The notes beneath the pieces are model-generated. The model had not been told where the DNA came from and ran no database searches. It saw only the letters and a list, made by a program, of their open reading frames with translations. From G963663775 sp963663775 (GTDB taxonomy: Bacteria; Bacillota; Clostridia; Oscillospirales; Butyricicoccaceae): a DNA stretch of 64,000 nt. The translations under genes were made by a program, and so were the position numbers. How positions within the stretch are numbered: position 1 is the stretch's first letter; every line of letters starts with the position of its first letter. Positions 1 through 6,351 of this stretch are shown here, piece after piece. The DNA is taken from assembly GCA_963663775.1 (NCBI GenBank), contig OY760624.1:248001-312000 (forward strand), read 5' to 3'.

Positions 1-1014
1 TAAATAGGCAATCATGCAGAACAGGCGCTCCCGCAGCAGCAGCGGGGTTTTCCACATGCACACAAACACACCGCACATCCGAAATAGCAGTGCTCCAAAA
101 ATCAGCAGCACTGCACCAATGCCCGCTGACACCGCATATTTCAAATCTACCGTTGCGCCGACCAAAACAAACAACAGCACCTCTGCCGCAACCCAAAGCT
201 TATTGAATTTCACCGAAAGACGCTTTGCCACAAGGGCACGCCGTTTGAGCAGCACAACACCCACACACATAATGGCAAGCATGCTGGAAAACGGAACAAC
301 GCCGCTGATAGTATTTTCCAAAACCACAAGTAAGCAGGAAATGCTGAGCATCAACAGCACCTTGACCGAATCCCGCATATGAAATGCACGGAAAAACCAG
401 GTCAGTGCCATTCCCACAACCACACCAATCAACAGCCCCAATACAATGGAAATCGGCACTTGCGCCAATGCAATCGGCGAAACACTGCCGCCTTGTGCAA
501 GCCCTGCGCACGCCGTGAACAGCACGATGACATACACATCGTCCACAGAACCCGCCGCCATAATCATCTGCGGAATGCTTTTTTCCGTGCCATATCCATG
601 CTCCATCAAGTGCAACATTTTAGGCACGACCACAGCCGGTGACACCGCAGCAAGCACGGTGCCGATGACCGCTGCATCCAACAACGAAATGCCCAGCAGC
701 TTTGGTGCCAGCAGCAGCACCCCTGCCAATTCAAAGGTGGCAGGAATGAAGCACATCAAAATCGCCGGTCGCCCCACCTTTTTTAAATCTTTCAGATTGA
801 GTGCCAAACCTGCACGGGTCAAAATGATAATCAACGCCAGCTTTCTCAGGTCTGCAGAAATATCCAAAATCTGCGGTGCTAATAAATTGAGGGCATACGG
901 TCCGAGCAAAATGCCGCAAAAAATCATTCCCAGTAATCCCGGCAGCTGCAGCTTGCGAAATACAAAGCTCAGCAGCATCCCACACAAGAAAATCAGCGCA
1001 ATACTCAATAACAT
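1..1014 (-). CDS. Cation:proton antiporter (CPA-type), C-terminus beyond window edge
   Basis: Integral membrane Na+(K+)/H+ antiporter-like protein. The frame is open for 338 codons from ATG at 1014 down to base 1 with no stop, so the C-terminus is missing. Translation starts MLLSIALIFLCGMLLSFVF and is a run of hydrophobic helices. Family-like features are LPGLLG near residue 25, LTRAGLAL near 70, an SPAVVVP stretch near 125-135 and a VDD acidic pair near 163, as expected for the ion-binding aspartates of CPA exchangers. An AAAGGA ribosome binding site sits about 10 bases upstream. An alternative ATG at 1022 hits a stop after five codons. The gene lies behind a fluoride riboswitch, so it is probably induced by fluoride. 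Family assignment is firm; the exact ion is not known. Confidence 0.85.
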   Translation of the reverse strand, partial: MLLSIALIFLCGMLLSFVFRKLQLPGLLGMIFCGILLGPYALNLLAPQILDISADLRKLALIIILTRAGLALNLKDLKKVGRPAILMCFIPATFELAGVLLLAPKLLGISLLDAAVIGTVLAAVSPAVVVPKMLHLMEHGYGTEKSIPQMIMAAGSVDDVYVIVLFTACAGLAQGGSVSPIALAQVPISIVLGLLIGVVVGMALTWFFRAFHMRDSVKVLLMLSISCLLVVLENTISGVVPFSSMLAIMCVGVVLLKRRALVAKRLSVKFNKLWVAAEVLLFVLVGATVDLKYAVSAGIGAVLLIFGALLFRMCGVFVCMWKTPLLLRERLFCMIAYL

Positions 1015-1041
1015 ATCAACATTTTCCTTTCGCACAGGCAT

Positions 1042-1090
1042 AAAAAAAGCTGATACACCTGTGACTATAAAATCACAGAAGTCATCAGCT
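1042..1090 (-). terminator. Riboswitch-controlled intrinsic terminator
   Basis: On the minus strand AGCUGAU (1084-1090) pairs with AUCAGCU (1048-1054), CUGUGA pairs with UCACAG inside it, and seven U follow. The 5' arm includes the UGAUGACUUCU segment of the fluoride aptamer, so ligand-stabilised pseudoknot and terminator are mutually exclusive. Confidence 0.85.
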
Positions 1091-1137
1091 GCATCAGCGG
1101 TTTAGGCAGTTGCCAAGGGAGCACTTCATTCCCTAAT
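1076..1137 (-). ncRNA. Fluoride riboswitch (crcB motif) aptamer
   Basis: Read on the minus strand, GGGAAUGAAGUGCUCCC forms the P1 hairpin. A small extra hairpin (GGCAACUGCC) follows, then AAACC, a GCUG-AUG-CAGC stem, and UGAUGACUUCU. The loop bases GAAGU (P1) and ACUUC (3' end) are complementary, giving the pseudoknot that defines this class. The order AAAC-stem-UGAUGRCYUCU matches what I know of the Thermotoga petrophila fluoride aptamer. It lies in the leader of a cation:proton antiporter gene, a gene type known to be associated with crcB-motif RNAs. The 3' half of the pseudoknot is shared with a terminator, so fluoride binding should allow read-through. Confidence 0.88.
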
Positions 1138-1140
1138 CGT

Positions 1141-1169
1141 AGTATACTATAGCGTATCTCTCCTGTCAA
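1141..1169 (-). promoter_or_regulatory. Sigma-A promoter of the fluoride-riboswitch/antiporter transcript
   Basis: TTGACA (complement of 1164-1169), 17-base spacer, TATACT (complement of 1141-1146). Transcription should start near 1135, a few bases before the aptamer P1 stem. Confidence 0.85.
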
Positions 1170-1269
1170 GCAAGAGTTTCCTGCATAGCATGGATGTATA
1201 TTGGACGAATGTTTGCACATAGTAAAGGCATACTCTTCGTATAATTGATAGCGATAGGAGAACTAAATA

Positions 1270-1614
1270 ATGGGAATTGTAACGAACACCACCGACAAAT
1301 ATCAGAAATGTATCGATGCCTGTAATCGGTGCGCACAGGCCTGCAGCGAATGTATGACGCTGTGTTTGCACGAATCTGATGTGCAGGCAAGAATCAACTG
1401 CATCGCAACGCTCAGCGACTGCGCAAAAATCTGTAACGTTTCTGCATGCTTCATGGCATCAGACAGCCAATTTGCCCATGCTGTGTGTCAGGTTTGTGCG
1501 ACACTCTGTGCGCAATGTGCAGCAGAATGCGGCAAGTTTACCGAGGGTCACTGTGTAAAGTGTGCCGAAGAATGTCAAAAATGTGCAGCAGAATGCAAGA
1601 GCATGCTTCCGTAA
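1270..1614 (+). CDS. Four-helix-bundle copper storage protein (Csp/DUF326)
   Basis: Small cytosolic protein (114 aa) with 20 cysteines, most in CxxxC or CxxC spacing along predicted helices (for example residues 14-32 and 73-108). This is the hallmark of Csp copper-storage proteins, which bind many Cu(I) ions inside a four-helix bundle. No signal peptide is seen, so it resembles the cytosolic Csp3 type. The start follows a TAGGAG ribosome binding site, and a TATAAT at 1240-1245 is a likely -10 box. It is divergent from the antiporter and ends at a strong terminator, so it is monocistronic. A copper role is family knowledge; a related metal or general thiol role cannot be excluded. Confidence 0.85.
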   Translation: MGIVTNTTDKYQKCIDACNRCAQACSECMTLCLHESDVQARINCIATLSDCAKICNVSACFMASDSQFAHAVCQVCATLCAQCAAECGKFTEGHCVKCAEECQKCAAECKSMLP

Positions 1615-1630
1615 AGCTGTCGTCGATTGG

Positions 1631-1660
1631 GGTGCGCCCTCTTGATAGGGCGCACCTTTT
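1631..1660 (+). terminator. Terminator after copper storage gene
   Basis: Perfect 10-bp GC-rich stem (GGTGCGCCCT / AGGGCGCACC), 6-base loop, then TTTT. Confidence 0.9.
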
Positions 1661-1731
1661 CTATAACATCGTCCGAACAGATATGTGTTTACATGCTCCG
1701 CGCCCCAGTCCTGTTTGATAGTTACCGATTC

Positions 1732-2043
1732 TTACCCTTTCCGCCCCGTACCAAAGGAGCAGAAAAAATGCCGCCGCTCTTTCACATGTGGTTTGGGACA
1801 ATTTTCCCACCGCACCAAAATGGTATCATCCCCGATTTTTTCAATGCAGTCCCATGGAATCACATACTCCTCACTGCGCCCAAACAAACCAAAAAACCAT
1901 CCGCAAGCTGGAATCACCAGCGCAATAATCCGACCGCAAACCAAATCCATCACCAAATCGCCCACATATCCCAGCCGTGCCCCGTCACAGATATTGATGA
2001 CTTCTTTTAACCGCAATTCGGCGATACGGCACGTGTTTTGCAT
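1732..2043 (-). CDS. YlmC/YmxH family sporulation protein (PRC-barrel)
   Basis: About 103 aa if started at the ATG at 2043 (MQNTCRIAELRLKEV...). The longer in-frame start at 2085 would overlap the upstream deacetylase. The sequence RIAELRLKEVINICDGARLGYVGD, then a hydrophobic patch and VIPWDCIEKIGDDTILV, is typical of the PRC-barrel YlmC/YmxH family. This family is found in spore formers, often under sporulation control, without a defined biochemical role. The start is 4 bases after the stop of the upstream gene, with GGGGTG inside that gene's end as ribosome binding site, so translation is probably coupled. The C-terminal tail after the barrel is longer and more basic than usual. Confidence 0.75.
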   Translation of the reverse strand: MQNTCRIAELRLKEVINICDGARLGYVGDLVMDLVCGRIIALVIPACGWFFGLFGRSEEYVIPWDCIEKIGDDTILVRWENCPKPHVKERRHFFCSFGTGRKG

Positions 2044-2047
2044 CCTG

Positions 2048-2911
2048 TCACACCCCAATCTTGTGCATAAAGGCTTGTGTTGCAATGCCAGACGGTCGAT
2101 TGAACCGTTTCATCTGAAACAGACATTCCGCATCACGTGTGATATAATTGATACCATTTTGACACCCTAATGTGCACACAAATCCCATTTCACGCAACAA
2201 TTCTTCGCTTTCAGCAGATAGCGAACCGAACGGATAGGTATAGCACTGCGGTGTTGGTATGGCGGCTTCCTGCAGCAAATCCTGCACATGCTGGGTGTCT
2301 GCCTGTAGCAGTGCCGCATACTGCGCTCTGTCTTCTCCCTGTGCCCGCAAGCATCCCCGCCTAGCGCCATAGGTGTGTAGATTATATGAATGGTTAGCAA
2401 TTTCAAAAATGCCCGTCGCCTGCATCTCCTGCAATCGCTCTATCCGTAGATAGGACCAGTAAGCATTTTCCTGCCCTGTTTCTGTAAAAAGCTCGGTTTG
2501 ACTACCAATCACGGAAATAACGGCACGCATCTGCAGTTCCTGCAAAATCGGATACGCATAGAGATAATTATTATAATATCCATCATCAAATGTAATCATC
2601 ACAGGCTTTTCCGGCAGCGGTTTGCCCTGCTGCACATAGGCAATCAAATCGGTTACTGTCACCGTTTCATACCCTTGTTTCTGTAAATATTGCAAATCAG
2701 TTTGCAGCACATGCGGTGACAGCACATATGGACCTGCACGTGCATTGTCTTTGAGCAGACTGTGATACATGAGAATCGGCAAGGCAATAGATTCCGTTGG
2801 TGGTGCTTCAGCCATCACCGTTTCCAACATCGGCATGTGGTCTGCATGCACGGTAAAGATGCCCCACAAGACCAAAACTGTCGCGGTCATTTGCAAAATT
2901 GTTTTTTTCAT
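2048..2911 (-). CDS. Polysaccharide deacetylase (NodB domain), membrane-anchored or secreted
   Basis: A carbohydrate esterase 4 enzyme, probably removing acetyl groups from cell-wall glycan outside the membrane. The start at 2911 (MKKTILQM...) has a strong GGAGAAGG ribosome binding site and a hydrophobic signal sequence; an upstream start at 2995 would add an implausible polar tail. Motifs are LPILMYHSL, the metal/catalytic MITFDDGYYNNY, an EIANHSYNLH region containing the metal histidine, and CYTYPFGSLS. About 287 aa, normal for the family. It forms a two-gene unit with the YlmC-like gene. The exact substrate cannot be read from the sequence. Confidence 0.85.
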   Translation of the reverse strand: MKKTILQMTATVLVLWGIFTVHADHMPMLETVMAEAPPTESIALPILMYHSLLKDNARAGPYVLSPHVLQTDLQYLQKQGYETVTVTDLIAYVQQGKPLPEKPVMITFDDGYYNNYLYAYPILQELQMRAVISVIGSQTELFTETGQENAYWSYLRIERLQEMQATGIFEIANHSYNLHTYGARRGCLRAQGEDRAQYAALLQADTQHVQDLLQEAAIPTPQCYTYPFGSLSAESEELLREMGFVCTLGCQNGINYITRDAECLFQMKRFNRPSGIATQAFMHKIGV

Positions 2912-2941
2912 CAAGACACCTTCTTCTCCATCCAGAGGCAT

Positions 2942-2985
2942 AAAAAATTCCCCCTGCACCATTACTGTATGCGTACAGGGGGAAT
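2942..2985 (-). terminator. Terminator after the [FeFe] hydrogenase gene
   Basis: Perfect 10-bp stem (2947-2956 with 2976-2985), about 19-base loop, then five U on the minus strand, just before the deacetylase ribosome binding site. Confidence 0.8.
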
Positions 2986-3006
2986 CTCTATGCAAAAAAG
3001 AAAGGC

Positions 3007-4440
3007 TTATACATCAACTTTATACTGTTCTACCGCCACTTCAATGGTTTCCTTACTGCTCTTTTTGCCGTAAGCATCCACCTTCACACGGCTCTTGGGC
3101 TCATGATTCAAGCTGCAGGGCCCACCTACACAGCCGCCGACACATGCCATGCCTTCAATGAAGTTTTTCTCCAGCTTGCCGACCTTTGCCCGTAGCAATG
3201 CCGTACGGCAGGCTTCAATACCATCACAGACTTCGGCTTTGATTTCAAAATCAATGCCCTTTTCCTTTGCCGTTTCCACCACAGCTTCGGTCAGTCCGCC
3301 CGTGCGTCCGAAGACACGCCCAAAATAAGTGGCATCGTCAATCTGTGTTTCATCCATCACACTCATGACAATATTTTGTACATCAATCATCGCCTGCAAT
3401 TCCTCAAAGGTCAACACGCAGTCAATCCACAAATCCACGGTGCTTTTTTGCTGTTCTGCTTTTTTCGCCGTACAAGGTCCAATGAAAATGGTGCGCACTG
3501 GCATATCCGCATGAATCTTGATGTATCGTCCAATTTCCGCCATCGGGGACAAATTGTGCGAAATATGTTCTGCCATCTCGGGCATTGCCTTTTCAATATA
3601 CGATACAAATGCGGGACAGCAGGACGAGGTTAAAAATCCTTTTTCCACCAATTCTTCGGTTTCCTTCAGTGCCACCATATCTGCACCGATTGCCGCCTCC
3701 ACCACATAGTCAAAGCCCAAGCGGCGAATCGCCGTAACCACCTGCCCTAAGCTGGCATCCTCAAACTGTGAAGCGATGGCAGGCGCAATGATTGCCGCCA
3801 CCTTATAATTTTTGCCGCCATCCGCATTCTTAATGATGTTAATTGCATCCACCATGAACGATTTATCCATCGCGGCACCAAACGGGCACTGATACACGCA
3901 CGCACCGCAGGCAATGCATTTTTCCGGGTCAATCTGTGCCTTTTTCTCTTCATTCATGCTGATTGCGCCCACCTTACAGCTGCGCTCGCACGGACGGACA
4001 TTTTCCGAAATCGCACCATAGGGGCACACCTTTGCACAGCGTCCGCACTCAATACACAAATCCGTATCGATGACCGCTTTTCCGTGTTTATCCTTCGTAA
4101 TGGCATTTTTCGGACAGGCTTTGATGCATCGGCTGGAGATACAGCCTCGGCAGGTTGGCGTCACGGTATAGCGTTCCACCGGACATTCGTCACAGGCAAT
4201 GTCGATGACTTCCACGACATTGGGATTGCGGCGGTCGCCACCCATTGCCAAACGCACACGCTCCTGCGCCACCGCACGTTCCTTATAAATGCAGCATCGC
4301 ATGGTGGCTTTGGGTCCCGGTGAAATAAGCTTTGGAATCTCATAATAGGATTCCATCAGGTTTCCTGCAAACGCACGTTCTGCAACTTCCTTCAAAATTC
4401 TATACTTTAACAACTGTACATCAGTTTCAAATTGACGCAT
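3007..4440 (-). CDS. Monomeric [FeFe] hydrogenase-like protein
   Basis: Cytosolic iron-sulfur enzyme (477 aa) of the monomeric [FeFe] hydrogenase type, which evolves or takes up H2 with ferredoxin-like partners. The N-terminal half has ferredoxin-type clusters (CRGCISSRCIKACP, CIECGRCAKVCP, CIACGACVYQCP, about residues 97-190). The C-terminal half carries the three H-cluster motifs: TSCCPAF, GPCTAKKAE and GMACVGGCVGG. All four H-cluster cysteines are present. The GPC (instead of MPC) and CVGGCVGG forms are like those I associate with group B enzymes, whose in vivo role is less clear than that of classical HydA. Two Rex-like operators flank its promoter, which fits redox (NADH/NAD+) control. 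It is its own transcription unit. Confidence 0.85.
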   Translation of the reverse strand: MRQFETDVQLLKYRILKEVAERAFAGNLMESYYEIPKLISPGPKATMRCCIYKERAVAQERVRLAMGGDRRNPNVVEVIDIACDECPVERYTVTPTCRGCISSRCIKACPKNAITKDKHGKAVIDTDLCIECGRCAKVCPYGAISENVRPCERSCKVGAISMNEEKKAQIDPEKCIACGACVYQCPFGAAMDKSFMVDAINIIKNADGGKNYKVAAIIAPAIASQFEDASLGQVVTAIRRLGFDYVVEAAIGADMVALKETEELVEKGFLTSSCCPAFVSYIEKAMPEMAEHISHNLSPMAEIGRYIKIHADMPVRTIFIGPCTAKKAEQQKSTVDLWIDCVLTFEELQAMIDVQNIVMSVMDETQIDDATYFGRVFGRTGGLTEAVVETAKEKGIDFEIKAEVCDGIEACRTALLRAKVGKLEKNFIEGMACVGGCVGGPCSLNHEPKSRVKVDAYGKKSSKETIEVAVEQYKVDV

Positions 4441-4506
4441 AAATTATGACATCCTCTCTAAAAAACGAATTCCGTTTTACACACACTCAAACACGTTGGA
4501 TTCGTA

Positions 4507-4524
4507 TTGATACTTTTTTAACAA
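4507..4524. promoter_or_regulatory. Rex-like operator 1
   Basis: TTGATACTTTTTTAACAA matches the Rex consensus TTGTTAA-N4-TTAACAA with one perfect half site and 5 of 7 in the other. It lies just downstream of the -10 box, covering the expected start of the hydrogenase transcript. Confidence 0.55.
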
Positions 4525-4528
4525 AATA

Positions 4529-4557
4529 ATTTTACCGCAATTTTAGGATGCTGTCAA
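4529..4557 (-). promoter_or_regulatory. Sigma-A promoter of the hydrogenase gene
   Basis: TTGACA (complement of 4552-4557), 17-base spacer, TAAAAT (complement of 4529-4534). It sits between the two Rex-like sites. Confidence 0.75.
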
Positions 4558-4563
4558 TGCGTA

Positions 4564-4581
4564 TTGACACATTTTTAACAA
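4564..4581. promoter_or_regulatory. Rex-like operator 2
   Basis: TTGACACATTTTTAACAA has one perfect TTAACAA half site and a weaker other half. It is a near copy of operator 1 in the same orientation (both preceded by CGTA) and lies just upstream of the -35 box. Confidence 0.5.
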
Positions 4582-4683
4582 AACTTTTATTTGGTATTTA
4601 CCTTTGGAAAAATACTGTTTTTCTGTGCGTTCACCACGCCCTGCCCTGCATGCAAAAACGCCCATTCTTCCCCAAATATGCAA

Positions 4684-4714
4684 AAATAGAGCAACCAAAA
4701 GGCTACTCTATTTT
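4684..4714. terminator. Terminator after the CoA-transferase gene
   Basis: On the minus strand AGAGTAGCC pairs with GGTTGCTCT (with G-U pairs) around a TTTT loop and is followed by ATTTTTG. The flanking AAAAT/ATTTT extends the symmetry, so it may work in both directions. Confidence 0.75.
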
Positions 4715-4770
4715 AGCAGACAGAGAACAAGACCTCTGCCCATGCGATATTTTTTATTTTTTCCAATAAA

Positions 4771-6111
4771 TCACTTATTGGTACGACGCCAAATACCCAT
4801 TTTTTCCGCATCTGCAATCAGCTGTTCCCGGAAATTCGGATGTGCAATGGAAATAATTGCTTCGGCACGCTGCCAAGTAGACAATCCCTTCAAATTGATT
4901 TTACCATACTCGGTTACCAGATATTCCGCACAGGTGCGTGGGTCGGTTGTGATAGACCCATTGGTCAGCGTTGGCATGATGCGAGAGCGCAACTCGCCGT
5001 TTTTATCGGTGTAGGAAGAGGACAAGCAAATGAAACTTTTGCCGCCGTTGGAGCGATATGCCCCCAGCACAAAGTCAAGCTGTCCGCCTGTGCCGCTGAT
5101 TTGCTTCGTGCCTGCGGATTCTGCATTGACTTGACCGAATAAATCCAAATTGACGGCATTGTTGATGGAAATAAAGTTATCCAAGCCTGCAATCACGGAC
5201 ACTGCATTGGTATAGTTCGATGGAGCCGCCATAATCGCAGGATTGTTATGCACATAATCATACAGCTTTTGCGTGCCTGCACCAAAGGTAAACGCTTGCC
5301 GGCCACGGTCGAAATTTTTCTTGCTGCCGGTGATTTTTCCCGCCATGGCAATATCGACAAAAGCATCCACATACATTTCCGAGTGCACACCCAAATCACG
5401 CAAATCGGAATTTGCAATCATCGTGCCGACGGCATTTGGCATGTTGCCGATGCCAAGCTGCAGACAAGCACCGTTCGGAATCTCTTCCACAATCAGTTTT
5501 GCAACGGTTTCATCAACAGGGGAGATGGTAGCACTGCCGCCCAACTGCGCCAGCGGCGGATTGCTGCCCTCCACAATCGCCTGCACCTGTGAAATATGAA
5601 CTGCCTCTTCAAATCCGCCTAGACACCGCGGAATATTGGTATTCACTTCCACAATGATATGCTTCGATGTTTCACAAACAGCCGCCATATGTGTGGCAGA
5701 CACACCGAAGTTAAAAAAGCCATGCTCATCCATCGGCGCCACTTGGAACATTGCGACATCGTTTGGAATAATGTGGTCACGATAAAAACGAGGCAGCTCA
5801 GAATACCGCATTGGGCTGTAATATGCCATGCCTAGCGACACCATTTTGCGCTCAATGCCGGACATATGCCAAGAGTTCCACGTGAAATGCTCTGCTGCAT
5901 TGGAAACCTTGGCAATCTCAGGCATCCACATCAACACACCGCCGCGCAGTTTCACATCTGTCAATTCTTCGCTGCGTGCAGCTAACGCATGGTCCAGTGC
6001 ATTCGCCGTACAGACACACCAGCCATAATCAACCCAATCACCGGATTTGATAACTTTCACGGCCTCTTCCGCCGTAGTCAGTTTTTGCTTATATTCTTCC
6101 TGTATCGTCAT
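4771..6111 (-). CDS. Butyryl-CoA:acetate CoA-transferase-type acyl-CoA transferase
   Basis: Cytosolic class I CoA-transferase (446 aa) of the acetyl-CoA hydrolase/transferase family, the type that moves CoA from butyryl-CoA or 4-hydroxybutyryl-CoA to acetate. The start at 6111 (MTIQEEYKQKL...) has GGAGG 8 bases upstream; the 6150 start ignores this site. The motif GVHSEMYVDAFVD near residue 240 carries the catalytic glutamate, and GTGGQLDFVLGAYRSNGGKS is the C-terminal CoA-binding region. In gut Clostridia this enzyme makes the last step of butyrate formation. Its neighbour is a hydrogenase, the other main electron sink, which supports that role. Whether butyryl-CoA or 4-hydroxybutyryl-CoA is preferred needs phylogeny. 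Confidence 0.85.
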   Translation of the reverse strand: MTIQEEYKQKLTTAEEAVKVIKSGDWVDYGWCVCTANALDHALAARSEELTDVKLRGGVLMWMPEIAKVSNAAEHFTWNSWHMSGIERKMVSLGMAYYSPMRYSELPRFYRDHIIPNDVAMFQVAPMDEHGFFNFGVSATHMAAVCETSKHIIVEVNTNIPRCLGGFEEAVHISQVQAIVEGSNPPLAQLGGSATISPVDETVAKLIVEEIPNGACLQLGIGNMPNAVGTMIANSDLRDLGVHSEMYVDAFVDIAMAGKITGSKKNFDRGRQAFTFGAGTQKLYDYVHNNPAIMAAPSNYTNAVSVIAGLDNFISINNAVNLDLFGQVNAESAGTKQISGTGGQLDFVLGAYRSNGGKSFICLSSSYTDKNGELRSRIMPTLTNGSITTDPRTCAEYLVTEYGKINLKGLSTWQRAEAIISIAHPNFREQLIADAEKMGIWRRTNK

Positions 6112-6205
6112 TTTCTGAAATCCTCCTATCAAACCTATCGCATAGTGCAATCAAAAAAGAAAAAACGAGAGTATCATACAACCCAATAAACGCACATTTT
6201 ACATT

Positions 6206-6235
6206 ATTATACCGCTTTTTTCAGAAAAAGGTCAA
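6206..6235 (-). promoter_or_regulatory. Promoter of the CoA-transferase gene
   Basis: TTGACC (complement of 6230-6235), 18-base spacer, TATAAT (complement of 6206-6211). Confidence 0.7.
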
Positions 6236-6286
6236 GTCTTTTTAAAAAAACAAAGTAAAATGCTATGTGTAGTTTATTTAATAAAG

Positions 6287-6339
6287 ATATATCCTCTCGA
6301 AACAGAATATATAAAACATCCATTTTTCGAGAGGATATA
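6287..6339. repeat. 14-bp inverted repeat between PBP and CoA-transferase
   Basis: ATATCCTCTCGAAA and its complement are separated by about 22 AT-rich bases. It follows the stop of the penicillin-binding protein gene and may end that transcript, but no proper U-run follows on the minus strand, so its role is uncertain. Confidence 0.5.
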
Positions 6340-6351
6340 GCGCACAATTGA

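Noticed and set aside
446..1105. 219-codon open frame on the plus strand over the antiporter gene
   Set aside because: Opposite to a membrane protein with clear family motifs, and it would read through the riboswitch antisense.
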